Shown here piece after piece: positions 30,057 through 41,769 of a DNA stretch of 64,000 nt (position 1 is its first letter; every line of letters begins with the position of its first letter). The notes beneath the pieces were generated by a model. The model was not told the origin of the DNA, did no database searches, and worked only from the letters and a program-made list of their open reading frames with translations. The position numbers and the translations under genes are program-made. Source of the DNA: Thiomonas delicata (GTDB lineage: Bacteria > Pseudomonadota > Gammaproteobacteria > Burkholderiales > Burkholderiaceae_C); contig NZ_LT592170.1 of NCBI RefSeq assembly GCF_900088825.1, positions 248,001 through 312,000 of the forward strand, given 5' to 3'.

Positions 30057-30335
30057 TTACTGCGCCACCGTCGAGGGATAGCCCGCATCGGTGGTGGCCT
30101 TGATCAGAGCCTTGACATTGGTCCTGGCATCGTCGAACGTGACCACGGCGTCTTTCTTGGCCTCGTCCACGCTCACTTTTTCCACGCCAGGCACGGCGGT
30201 GAGGGCCTTGTGCACGGTGATGGGGCAGACCCCGCAGGTCATGCCAGGCACGGCGAGCGTCACCGTCTGCTCGGCAGCCCAGGCGGGGGCGCTGAAAACG
30301 CAGACGGCGGCGAGGGCGGTCAGGAGCTTGTTCAT
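30057..30335 (-). CDS. merP: periplasmic mercury-binding protein MerP
   Basis: A 92-residue protein with a signal peptide of 20 residues (MNKLLTALAAVCVFSAPAWA) and one HMA domain carrying VPGMTCGVCPITVHKAL (C34, C37). It captures Hg(II) in the periplasm and hands it to MerT. The start ATG at 30335 has a purine-rich AAAGGAAT upstream. It follows merT by 16 bases in the same direction. Confidence 0.95.
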   Translation of the reverse strand: MNKLLTALAAVCVFSAPAWAAEQTVTLAVPGMTCGVCPITVHKALTAVPGVEKVSVDEAKKDAVVTFDDARTNVKALIKATTDAGYPSTVAQ

Positions 30336-30351
30336 CGGGATTCCTTTCAAT

Positions 30352-30717
30352 TCAATAGAACAGGGGGGCGACGTAGGGGAAAGCCAGGGCAACGACGATC
30401 AGGGCTGCGACGATCCAGAACAGCAGCCTGTACGTGGCGCTGACCTGGGGAATAGCGCAGACCTCGCCGGGCGTGCATGCCGCCGGAGCCCTGAACAGGC
30501 GGCGGTAGGCGAAGAACAGGGCGACGAGGGCAGCGCCGATGAAGATCGGCCGGTACGGTTCGAGCAGGGTCAGATTGCTGATCCACGCACCGCTGATGCC
30601 CAGCGACAGCAGGATCAGCGGGCCCAGGCAACAGGTCGAGGCCAGGATAGCCGCGAGCCCACCGGCGAACAGAGCGCCGCGCCCGGTGGGCGGGTTGGAT
30701 GGACTGGGTTGCGACAT
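30352..30717 (-). CDS. merT: mercuric ion transporter MerT
   Basis: A 121-residue inner-membrane protein with three transmembrane segments. The vicinal pair C29-C30 in LASTCCLGPLILLSLG and the cytoplasmic-loop pair C81/C87 in AACTPGEVC are the known mercury relay. It moves Hg(II) from MerP to MerA. It is the first gene after the MerR-type promoter at 30749-30779. A much longer open frame in this register runs antisense to uvrA and is not real. Confidence 0.95.
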   Translation of the reverse strand: MSQPSPSNPPTGRGALFAGGLAAILASTCCLGPLILLSLGISGAWISNLTLLEPYRPIFIGAALVALFFAYRRLFRAPAACTPGEVCAIPQVSATYRLLFWIVAALIVVALAFPYVAPLFY

Positions 30718-30748
30718 GCCGAAACTCCATGGGGTTGACGATGGCGGC

Positions 30749-30779
30749 ACTGTAGAGCCGTACCAAAGTCCGGAGTCAA
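30749..30779 (-). promoter_or_regulatory. MerR-type mer promoter/operator with 19-bp spacer
   Basis: On the minus strand, a -35 box TTGACT (30779-30774) and a -10 box TACAGT (30754-30749) are separated by exactly 19 bp. The spacer contains the interrupted dyad CCGGAC-TTTG-GTACGG. Over-long spacers with such a dyad are the known hallmark of promoters activated by MerR-family regulators through DNA untwisting. It lies 32 bases upstream of the merT ATG. No merR gene is adjacent on either strand. Confidence 0.8.
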
Positions 30780-30899
30780 GCCGTGCCGCGCAATGGTTGA
30801 CAACGCCTTGTGGACTTGCCCCGCCCCGACGCCTCGAGGACGCGCGGGTCGCCACGAGCAGGCCGCGCACCCGCAGGCCCGCGGGAAAAAACGCGGGGT

Positions 30900-32162
30900 T
30901 CAGCCCGGCTGCGCCTGGGGCTGCTGCTCCTGCACGGCCGCCTTCGCCCGCTTGGCCGGCGGCTTGATGGTCATGGCCACCGCCAGCCACAGCGCGGCCA
31001 GCGCGGCGGCGGCAAGGAACACGGCTTCCTTGCTGAAGTGCTGGGCCAGCAGGCCGCCTACCGCGCCGCCGGCGAACAGGCCGAGCGACTGCCCGGTGTT
31101 GTAGATGCCCATGGCCAGGCCCTTGCGGCTGGGCGGCGCCGTGCGCGACACCAGGGACGGCAGCAAAGCTTCCATCACGTTGAAGGCCATGAAGAAGAAA
31201 AACAAAGCGGCGATCAAGGCCACCGGGCTCTTGTAGCCGGCCGCGAAGCCGAACATGGTGAGCACCAGCAAGGCCACCGAGGACACGAAGACCACCTTCA
31301 TGTATCCGTGCTTCTCGGCCCAGATGATGCCGGGGATCGACAGCATGAAGGACACCACGGTCACCGGCAGATACACCATCCAATGGTGCATCAGCGGGAT
31401 GCCGGCGTACTGCACCAGGGCCACGGGCACGACGACGAACATGCTGACCTGCAGGAAGTTGACCACGAAGATGGAGAAGTCGAGCTTGAGCAGGGCTGGC
31501 GTGAACACGGCCTTGGCCCAGTGGCCCTCGAGTTCTTCCGCGTGCTTGACCATGGGCACGTTGGGCACCACCCAGATGATGACCGCAATGGCGACCAGCG
31601 CCGACAGGCCGGTGAGGATGAACATGCCGGGAACGGAAATGGCGTGATACACCGGCGGGCCCAACACCAGCGAGGCGATGAAACTGAAGCCGATGGTCAT
31701 CCCGACCAGGGCCATGGCCTTGGTGCGGTGCTCTTCGCGCGTGGCGTCGGCGATCATGGCCGAGATCGCCGCCGAAATGGCCCCGGCGCCCTGGATGGCG
31801 CGGCCGAGGATGATGAGGTAGAGGTTGTCGGACGAGCCGGCGCAAAAGCTGCCGGCGGCGAAGATCAGCAGGCCGAGCACCATCACCGGCTTGCGGCCGA
31901 AGCGGTCGCTGGCCATGCCGAAAGGAATTTGCATCAGGGCCTGGGTCAGCCCGTAGATGCCCATGGCCAGGCCCACCAGGGTCTTGTCGTGGCCGAGCGG
32001 CAGATGTTCGGCATAGATGGCGAACACCGGCAGGATGAAGAACAGGCCGAGCATGCGCAGGCCGTAGATGGACGCCAGGGTCGTGCTGGCACGGCGCTCG
32101 GCCGGGGTCATGCCGGATGGCTGGGGCAATGGTGCGGCACGGTTCGATGCGGTGGCGGACAT
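30900..32162 (-). CDS. MFS transporter (YajR-like drug/metabolite exporter family)
   Basis: A 420-residue protein with 12 predicted transmembrane segments. Motif A is present as FGMASDRFGRKPVMVLGLL after helix 2, and motif C-like GPPVYHAISVPGMF follows helix 5. It has no clear substrate assignment. It is divergent from uvrA, an arrangement commonly seen in betaproteobacteria together with ssb. The start ATG at 32162 is selected because the codons before it are arginine/proline-rich noise. Confidence 0.82.
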   Translation of the reverse strand: MSATASNRAAPLPQPSGMTPAERRASTTLASIYGLRMLGLFFILPVFAIYAEHLPLGHDKTLVGLAMGIYGLTQALMQIPFGMASDRFGRKPVMVLGLLIFAAGSFCAGSSDNLYLIILGRAIQGAGAISAAISAMIADATREEHRTKAMALVGMTIGFSFIASLVLGPPVYHAISVPGMFILTGLSALVAIAVIIWVVPNVPMVKHAEELEGHWAKAVFTPALLKLDFSIFVVNFLQVSMFVVVPVALVQYAGIPLMHHWMVYLPVTVVSFMLSIPGIIWAEKHGYMKVVFVSSVALLVLTMFGFAAGYKSPVALIAALFFFFMAFNVMEALLPSLVSRTAPPSRKGLAMGIYNTGQSLGLFAGGAVGGLLAQHFSKEAVFLAAAALAALWLAVAMTIKPPAKRAKAAVQEQQPQAQPG

Positions 32163-32511
32163 GGGTCGACGAGGTGATCTGTGTGCTGAAACGAAACCGG
32201 TTCGGTCCGGTTGGAGGCGGCGGATGGGAACTGGAATCCACCGGTTCACATCCCGGAAAGGACGGCGGCTCGGCGGCCTGCCCCGGGAAGACACTGCATT
32301 TTCGCCCATTCTTCTCAGGAAGGAGGTCCGCGGCAGGTGAAAATTCCCCCGCTTTACAGTCGGTTGCACGATGCCCGCCCTCTGGGCGGGCCAACCCCGC
32401 GCCACGTCGAAAACAGCCCCCCCGGTGCGCACAGTCCTTGCTTGGCATTCCTGTGCGGCGCGCGGAAAGCCTCCGCGCGCCTATAGTTGCGTGTTGTCCA
32501 GCATCGCCGCC
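32163..32511. other. divergent MFS/uvrA intergenic region with two hairpins
   Basis: 349 bases with no gene. GCCCGCCC (32373-32380) pairs with GGGCGGGC (32384-32391). GCGCGCGGA (32458-32466) pairs with TCCGCGCGC (32472-32480) and lies directly before TATAGT at 32482, a possible -10 box 25 bases before the uvrA ATG. I find no convincing LexA box (CTGT-N8-ACAG). A classical SOS operator is therefore not supported by eye. Confidence 0.45.
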
Positions 32512-35412
<2,901 letters not shown>

Positions 35413-35485
35413 GCGCACTCCGCACCGCTGTTCCGCAGAAGTGTGCAACCCTCGCGGAGGGCTGCGCGCGGCGCCGGGAGTCGCC

Positions 35486-36373
35486 ATGAGCCCGGCACTG
35501 CCCGGGGCGCTGAGCGCCGCGCTGGGCGGCGGCTGGACCGTGCGGCCCTTGCACGCGAGCGGTTTCTGCGACACCTGGCGGGCCGATGGCGCCGACGGTG
35601 CACGGCTGTTCGTCAAGACCGCGCCGGGCGCACGCGCCCCGATGCTGCGGGCCGAAGCCCAGGGGCTCGCGGCCATCGCCGCCACGCGCACCGTCCGCAC
35701 TCCCGAGGTGCTGGCCCTGGCCGATCTTCCCGGCGGCGGCGGGCTGCTGGCCATGCGCTGGCTCGACCTCGCCCCGCCCGACGCCGGCTTCGGCGCGCGC
35801 CTCGGCGCCGCGCTCGGCGCGTTGCACGCCCGGCCCCAGCCGCGCTACGGCTGGGAGGCCGACAATTTCATCGGCGCCACGCCGCAGGCCAACGGCTGGA
35901 CCGGCGGCAACGCGCTGGACGACTGGCTCGGCTTCTGGCGCGAGCGCCGCCTGCGCCCGATGCGCCAGGGCCTCGCCCGGCAAGGGGCCGCCGAGTCCCT
36001 GCTCGGCGCGGTCGACGCGGTGTGCGACGCCCTCCCCGCGTTCTTCGCCGACGGCGACATCCCGCGCCCCAGCCTGATCCACGGCGACCTGTGGAGCGGC
36101 AACTGGGGCATGCTGGCCGACGGCACCCCGGTCATCTACGACCCCGCCGTGAGCTGCGCAGACCACGAAGCCGAACTGGCGATGATGGAGCTGTTCGGCA
36201 GCCCGCCGGCGGGGTTCTGGCCGGCCTATGGCGCGCGCCTTCGGCTTCGCCCCGGCTACGCGCGCCGGCGGCCGCTGTACCAGCTCTACCACCTGCTCAA
36301 CCACGCCCTGCTGTTCGGCGGCGCCTATGCGCAGCAGGCGCTGGCCTGCGCGCGCGGCGCGCTCGCCGGGTGA
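35486..36373 (+). CDS. fructosamine kinase family protein
   Basis: A 295-residue protein of the fructosamine-3-kinase/YniA family (protein-kinase-like fold), implicated in repair of glycated proteins. The substrate/lysine region has LFVKTAPGARAPMLRAEAQGL, the catalytic loop is SLIHGDLWSGNWGM, and the metal-binding VIYDPAVSCADHEAELAMMELFG follows. It starts 73 bases after uvrA on the same strand, with GGGAG before the ATG. Confidence 0.87.
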   Translation: MSPALPGALSAALGGGWTVRPLHASGFCDTWRADGADGARLFVKTAPGARAPMLRAEAQGLAAIAATRTVRTPEVLALADLPGGGGLLAMRWLDLAPPDAGFGARLGAALGALHARPQPRYGWEADNFIGATPQANGWTGGNALDDWLGFWRERRLRPMRQGLARQGAAESLLGAVDAVCDALPAFFADGDIPRPSLIHGDLWSGNWGMLADGTPVIYDPAVSCADHEAELAMMELFGSPPAGFWPAYGARLRLRPGYARRRPLYQLYHLLNHALLFGGAYAQQALACARGALAG

Positions 36374-36410
36374 GCCCCCCGCGCTGCGCGCGACCCCGTT
36401 GGGCGGGACG

Positions 36411-37912
36411 CTACTGCCGCAACAGGAACTTCTGCAGCTTTCCGGTCGGGGTGCGGGGCAGGCTGGGCTTGAATTCGTAAAGACGCGGGATCTTGTAGCG
36501 CGCGATCCGGCTGGACAGATACGCGGCGCAAGTTCGTCACCGGTCACGACGCAACCGGGACGCGGCACGACATGCGCGACGACGGTTTCGCCCCATTCCG
36601 GATGCGCGCGGCCGACGACCGCCACGTCGGCGACGTCGGGGTGCGCCCCGATCGCGTCTTCGACCTCCTTGGAATAGACGTTCTCGCCGCCGGTGACGAT
36701 CATGTCCTTGGTGCGGTCGACGATGAACAGATAGCCGTCGTCGTCGATGCGCGCGAGGTCGGCGGTGCGATACCAGCCGCCCGCGGCGAACGCGGCCCGG
36801 GTCGCAGCCTCGTCGTGCAGATAGCCGAGCATGACGCTTTCCGTGCGCAGCCAGATTTCGCCGACCTCACCCTTGTGCGCATCGGTGCCGTCGTCGCGCA
36901 CGACGCGCATATCGACCCCCGCAAGCGCATGGCGCCCGATCGACCCGGCCTTGGCGGCCTGCTCCTCGGGATAGAGCGTGGTCCCGAGCGGGCCGGTCTC
37001 GGTCATGCCGTAGACCTGATAAAAACGGTCGCTCTTGTACGCGGCGGCGAGCTTCACGGCCGCGTCGGCGCCGATCGGACCGCCGCCGTAGACCCAGGCG
37101 CGCACGCTGGAGAGGTCGTAACGGTCGAAGTCGGGCACTTTCTGCAAGGGCAGCAAGTACGACACGGGCGCGCCGAAATACAGCGTGACGCGCTCGTCCT
37201 GCACCGTCTGCAGGAACTGCTGCGGGTGGTATTCGCGCAGGAAAACGACCGTGCCGCCGACGTACAGCGTTCCCCCGAACCAGTTGTTCAACGGCGAGGA
37301 ATGCCACAGCGGCATCGCGATCAGCGTGCGCTCGCCGCGCGTCATCGACAACGCCAGCGCCGCGGTGATCGCGGCAAACGCCACGCTGCGATGGGTCAGC
37401 AGACAGCCTTTCGGCCGCCCCGTCGTTCCCGAGGTGTAGAGCACCTCGGCCACCGCGTTTTCCACCGGCGCCTCGCCCGCGATGTCCCGCGCCGCCGCCA
37501 CCAGCGCATCGAAGTCGCCGGCGCCGTCCACGCTGCCGCCGGTGCTCAGGCGAAGCGCCGCCGCGTCGACCCGCGACAGCACCTCGGCGAGCGAGGCGTC
37601 GAACACGACGACCCTGGCTGCGCTGTGCCCGAGGATGTAGCCCACCTCGGGCGCCTGCAGCTTGTGGTTCACCGGCACGACCGCGGCGCCCAGGCGCCAG
37701 GCGCCGAGCAGCGCGTCGACGAATCCCGGTGCGTTCAGGCCCATGATCGCGACCTTGTCGCCAGCACGGACTCCGCAGTCGTGCAGCACCGCGGCCGCGC
37801 GCCGCGACCGCGACTGCATCCGGGCATAGCTGATCGACTCGCCCTCGCTGCGCAGAAAAGCCTGGTCCGGCGTCTTGCGCGCGGCGGCGTCGAACGCTGA
37901 AAGCAGATCCAT
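36411..37912 (-). pseudogene. AMP-dependent acyl-CoA synthetase, frameshifted near the C-terminus
   Basis: A FadD/CaiC-like acyl-CoA ligase from ATG 37912. The ATP motif YTSGTTGRPKG, the A5-like YGMTETGPLG and the A8 hinge TADLARIDDDGYLF are intact. Just after VVTGDELA, at about 36524-36528, the frame breaks. The expected end, AYLSSRIARYKIPRLYEF through the lysine motif TPTGKLQK to LLRQ-stop at 36411, is readable only in a different frame. One base missing or two extra would explain it. Unshifted, the protein runs on into unrelated sequence. Either a decayed gene or a sequencing error. It forms a set with the dehydrogenase upstream. Confidence 0.8.
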
Positions 37913-37957
37913 GTCCCCTCCTCGTTTTGGATGGTGATGTGGCGCCGTTGCGTGGCG

Positions 37958-39610
37958 TCAGGCCGGATAGGCTCGTTGCAGCAAGGCCGGCATGTCGATG
38001 GCGCGGGTGTCCAGGCCGCCCACGACATGTCCCCAGCGCCGGTCGGCGAAGCGCGTCGCGATGAAGGCGTCGGCGACGGCTTGCGCGGCATTGCGCCGCA
38101 ACAGGCAGGCTTGCGCGAGCAGGACCAGGCGCTGCGCGAGCACGCGACCGTCCGATTCGCCGATCCGGCCGGGCGCGGAAAGCCACAGCATCAGGTCCTT
38201 GGCCTCGGTGGCGAGCGCCGGGTCGCCGGCGGCGCCCTGCGCCAGGTCCGCGAGCAGTGCCGCGGCGGAATCGGGCTCGCGCGACAGCGCGCGCATCACG
38301 TCCAGGCACATCACGTTGCCCGAGCCTTCCCAGATCGAGTTCACCGGCGCTTCGCGGTAGAGGCGCCCCATCACGCCCTCTTCGACATAGCCGTTGCCGC
38401 CGAACACCTCCATCGCCTCGCCGGTCAGTTCGACCGCGCGCTTGCACACCCAGAATTTCGCCGCCGGCGTCATGATGCGCTTCCACGCGCGCTGCACCGG
38501 ATCGTCCTCGCGTTCGTAGGCCTCGGCCAGGCGCATCGCCAGCGCCAGCGCGGCCTCGCTTTCGAGGGTCATGTCGGCCAGCACGGCCTGCATCAAGGGC
38601 TGCTCGGCCAGGCGCTTGCCGAAGGCGCTGCGCTGGCGCGCATAGACCACCCCCTGCACCAGCGCCTGGCGCATGATCGCTGCGCTGCCGATGACGCAGG
38701 TCAAGCGCGTGATCGTGGCCATTTCGATGATCGTGCGGATTCCATGTCCTTCCTCGCCCATCAGGATGCCCCAGGCATCGTCGAACTCCACTTCGCCGCT
38801 CGAATTGCTGCGGTTGCCGACCTTGTCCTTGAGCCGCTGGAGAAGCACGGCATTTCTGCTGCCGTCGGGACGCCAGCGCGGAACATAGAAGCAGGCATGG
38901 CCGCCGTCCTGCGTGCTGGCGACGACCAGATGCGCATCGCACATCGGCGCCGAGAAAAACCACTTGTGACCGCGCAGCAGGTATTCGCCGCCGCGTCCGC
39001 CGGCGCCGACCGCAACCGCCGCGGTGGTGTTGGCGCGCACATCCGAACCGCCCTGCTTTTCGGTCATCCCCATCCCGACCCAGGCCGAAGGCTTGTGCTC
39101 CAGCGGCATGTCGCGCGCGTCGTAGCGGCTGCTGTAGAGCTTGTCTTCGAGCCGCGCCCAGAGCTGCGGCTCCTTTTGCAGCAGAGGTATGGCGGCGGTC
39201 GTCATGCTGATCGGGCAAAGCGTCCCCTGCTCGATCTGGCCGTGCAGGTAAAAACCCGCCGCCCACGCGCTCCAGCGTCCCGCGCGCGTTTCGCGAAATG
39301 GCGTCGAAATCAGCCCCTGCTCGCGATAGGCGCGGCTGAGCGCATGCCAGCTCGGATGGAACTGCACCTGGTCGATGCGCCTGCCGCGCGCATCGAAGGC
39401 CTTGAGTTCGGGCGTATAGCGGTTGGCGTCTTGCGCCAGCGCATAGGTCTCGGCGCGCCCCAGCCAGTCCGCGTAGGCTTCGAGTTGTGGCGAGGCCCAC
39501 TGCGCGCCGGCGCGCTCCAGCGCCTCGCGCAACGCCGGGTCGGTCGCCAGCAGGTTGTAATCTGCCAGTTCGGCGAACTGGTTGAAAACTTCGTGTGTCG
39601 CGGTACGCAT
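37958..39610 (-). CDS. aidB: AidB-like acyl-CoA dehydrogenase
   Basis: A 550-residue flavoprotein, the size of E. coli AidB (541), which is an isovaleryl-CoA-dehydrogenase-like protein tied to the alkylation response. The N-terminal NQFAELADYNLLATDPALRE, the MTEKQGGSDVRANTT FAD segment and FGGNGYVEEGVMGRLYREAP are diagnostic of the family. GAGGAAGG precedes the ATG at 39610. It is divergent from the TetR gene, only 47 bases away, and lies upstream of the acyl-CoA synthetase gene, so lipid or branched-acid catabolism is equally plausible. Confidence 0.87.
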   Translation of the reverse strand: MRTATHEVFNQFAELADYNLLATDPALREALERAGAQWASPQLEAYADWLGRAETYALAQDANRYTPELKAFDARGRRIDQVQFHPSWHALSRAYREQGLISTPFRETRAGRWSAWAAGFYLHGQIEQGTLCPISMTTAAIPLLQKEPQLWARLEDKLYSSRYDARDMPLEHKPSAWVGMGMTEKQGGSDVRANTTAAVAVGAGGRGGEYLLRGHKWFFSAPMCDAHLVVASTQDGGHACFYVPRWRPDGSRNAVLLQRLKDKVGNRSNSSGEVEFDDAWGILMGEEGHGIRTIIEMATITRLTCVIGSAAIMRQALVQGVVYARQRSAFGKRLAEQPLMQAVLADMTLESEAALALAMRLAEAYEREDDPVQRAWKRIMTPAAKFWVCKRAVELTGEAMEVFGGNGYVEEGVMGRLYREAPVNSIWEGSGNVMCLDVMRALSREPDSAAALLADLAQGAAGDPALATEAKDLMLWLSAPGRIGESDGRVLAQRLVLLAQACLLRRNAAQAVADAFIATRFADRRWGHVVGGLDTRAIDMPALLQRAYPA

Positions 39611-39657
39611 GATGCCTTCCTCTCGGTTCGATGAATCGTCAATCAAGTCTAGGAAAC

Positions 39658-40359
39658 ATGGCCGCACGAGGTGTTCGGATTGCGGAGGCCGGCGCATCGG
39701 CCGCCAAACAGGTGCCCGCCGCGATGCGCAGGCGCCCGCGCCAGTCGCGCGCGCAAGCCAGCTCACAGGCGCTGCAGGACGCCTTTGTTCGGGTTTTGAT
39801 CGAACGCGGCTATGCGCGCACGACCATCCGCGAAGTCGTCGCGGTCGCAGGAGTCGGGGTTGGCACGTTCTACGAATACTTCGGCAATATGCACGCGCTC
39901 GCGGCGCTGTGCATCCATCAGCGCGTCAAGACACTGGAATCGTGCGGCCACGCGGTGATCGCGCAAAACGCCGGCGCGCCGCGGGACGTGCGCGTCAACG
40001 CATTGCTCGATCAGCAGGTCGGGGACGTGCTGATCGACGCGCCGGCTTGGGCCGCGCTGTTCCAGCTCGAGCGCCAAATCTCGAGCCCGCAAGCGTTTCG
40101 CCAGCAATACCTCCGACATGTCGGGCTGTGGCACGAGGCGCTGCGCTGTCCCGGTCTGGCGCAACCGCCGCTGCTGGCCGCGCGCATGGTCCACGCCATG
40201 GTCTACGGCTGGGTCTCGCAGTGTCTATTGACCCTGGGACCCGGCGTCGATGCCGCATCGCTGCGCCAGGAACTCGGTCGCGCGGTGCTGGCCTATGTCG
40301 CGCAACTCGGCCTGGGGCAGGGCGATGCCGGCGTTTCACACGATTCTGGCCAGGCATGA
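39658..40359 (+). CDS. TetR family transcriptional regulator
   Basis: A 233-residue regulator (242 from the ATG at 39631, 211 from 39724). The N-terminal helix-turn-helix reads ERGYARTTIREVVAVAGVGV with GTFYEYFGNMHALAALCI following, the TetR pattern. The C-terminal ligand domain is not assignable. Being divergent from the AidB-like gene with a very short spacer, it probably represses that gene and itself. The start is uncertain. Confidence 0.85.
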   Translation: MAARGVRIAEAGASAAKQVPAAMRRRPRQSRAQASSQALQDAFVRVLIERGYARTTIREVVAVAGVGVGTFYEYFGNMHALAALCIHQRVKTLESCGHAVIAQNAGAPRDVRVNALLDQQVGDVLIDAPAWAALFQLERQISSPQAFRQQYLRHVGLWHEALRCPGLAQPPLLAARMVHAMVYGWVSQCLLTLGPGVDAASLRQELGRAVLAYVAQLGLGQGDAGVSHDSGQA

Positions 40360-40454
40360 CCGCAAGTGACATCTGCACACATCCAGCGTCGTGACGAGAA
40401 TGTGCGGTTGCACATGCGCATCGTGCGGCATGGCGATTTCAACCGGAGAACCCC

Positions 40455-41117
40455 ATGGGCAAGACCCTCGCACTCAAAACCGCGGACGGCCAGCAACTGA
40501 GCGCCTACCTCGCCGAACCCACCGGCCCGTCCAAAGGCGGCATCGTCGTGATGCAGGAGATTTTCGGCGTCAATCCGCATATCCGCAGCGTGGCCGACCG
40601 CTACGCCGCGGCCGGCTACACCGCGATCGCGCCGGCGGTGTTCGACCCCGTCGAGAAGAACGTCGAGCTGGGCTACGACCAGGCCGGCATGCAAAAGGGC
40701 CTGGAACTGGTCGGCAAGCTCGGCTTCGATTCGGCCGTCGCCGGCGTGGACGCGGCGGCCAAGGCCATCGCATCCGCAGGCAAGGTCGGCATCGTCGGCT
40801 ATTGCTGGGGCGGCAGCGTGGCTTACCTGTCGGCCATCCGCCTGGGCCTCCCCGCGGTGAGCTACTACGGCGGGCGCAACGCGCAGCTGGTGGGCGAGAA
40901 GGCCAAGGCCCCGCTGCTGTTCCACTACGGCCTGAAGGACGCGCACATCAGCGAGGCCGACCGTGAAGCGGTGCGCCGCGCCAACCCCGACGCCGAGTTC
41001 TACGTCTACGACGCCGACCACGGTTTCAACTGCGACGCCCGCGCCAGCTTCGACGCCCCCAGCGCCAAGCTGGCCATGGAGCGCAGCCTGGCCTTCTTCG
41101 CCAAGCACCTGGGCTGA
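40455..41117 (+). CDS. dienelactone hydrolase family protein
   Basis: A 220-residue alpha/beta hydrolase of the dienelactone hydrolase type. The nucleophile elbow is GIVGYCWGGSVAYL with a cysteine nucleophile, as in true dienelactone hydrolases, and the histidine is in VYDADHGFNCDAR. N-terminal VVMQEIFGVNPHIRSVADR carries the glutamate that activates the cysteine. A role in chloroaromatic degradation is not implied, as no such pathway genes are near. It was preceded by GGAG before ATG 40455. Confidence 0.88.
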   Translation: MGKTLALKTADGQQLSAYLAEPTGPSKGGIVVMQEIFGVNPHIRSVADRYAAAGYTAIAPAVFDPVEKNVELGYDQAGMQKGLELVGKLGFDSAVAGVDAAAKAIASAGKVGIVGYCWGGSVAYLSAIRLGLPAVSYYGGRNAQLVGEKAKAPLLFHYGLKDAHISEADREAVRRANPDAEFYVYDADHGFNCDARASFDAPSAKLAMERSLAFFAKHLG

Positions 41118-41127
41118 ACCCGACCGC

Positions 41128-41757
41128 ATGCCAGGACCGCCGGACGTCAGCGCCTTGCGCCAATCGCCTGCAAATCCGCCACGCCCCGGCGCCTGGCTGC
41201 CGCTGCGCCCGGCCGCCGGGCGCAGCGGCTTGGCGGGCTGGCTGGCCGAACGCGGCTCGCTCACCGCGCGCCTTCGCGCCCATTGCGGGCAGTTCGTGCT
41301 GCTGCGCCTCGGCCAGCGCCCAGCGACGCCGCATCGCGACGAGACCCCGCTGCTTGGCTTGCCGCAGGGCCGCAAGGCCTGGGTCCGCGAGGTGCTGCTG
41401 CTGGCCGACGGCGTCCCCGTCGTTTACGCCCACAGCGTGGCGCGCACCGAGGTTCTGCGCGGTGCCTGGCGCCTGCTCGCGCGCATCGGCGGCAAGCCGG
41501 TGGGAGACGCCGTGTTCGCGCGCCCCCTCACCCGGCGCGGCGCCATCGAAGTCCGGCACCTCAAGCCGGGCCACCCGCTGCAGCGCGCCGCCTGCGCTGC
41601 GGCTGGCCTGCCGCCGGACACCCGGCTCTGGGCGCGCCGCTCGGCCTTCGTCCACGCCGGCCAGGCGCTGTGGGTGAGCGAGGTTTTCCTGCCCGGCGCG
41701 GCGGTCTTGCGGCCCCGCGGCCGGCCCCGCCGCAGACGGATGTCGAAGCAGCGCTGA
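41128..41757 (+). CDS. ubiC: chorismate pyruvate-lyase (UbiC)
   Basis: A 209-residue enzyme making 4-hydroxybenzoate from chorismate for ubiquinone synthesis. Family features: WVREVLLLADGVPVVYAHSV, GAWRLLARIGGKPVGDAVFA and LWARRSAFVHAGQALWVSEVF followed by LPGA. It starts 10 bases after the dienelactone hydrolase stop and is probably co-transcribed. The partner ubiA is not in the window. The C-terminus is arginine-rich. Confidence 0.82.
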   Translation: MPGPPDVSALRQSPANPPRPGAWLPLRPAAGRSGLAGWLAERGSLTARLRAHCGQFVLLRLGQRPATPHRDETPLLGLPQGRKAWVREVLLLADGVPVVYAHSVARTEVLRGAWRLLARIGGKPVGDAVFARPLTRRGAIEVRHLKPGHPLQRAACAAAGLPPDTRLWARRSAFVHAGQALWVSEVFLPGAAVLRPRGRPRRRRMSKQR

Positions 41758-41769
41758 GCACGGCGCGGT

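Noticed and set aside
32163..32511. SOS (LexA) box in front of uvrA
   Set aside because: I looked for CTGT-N8-ACAG and found no good match; hairpins explain the visible symmetry.
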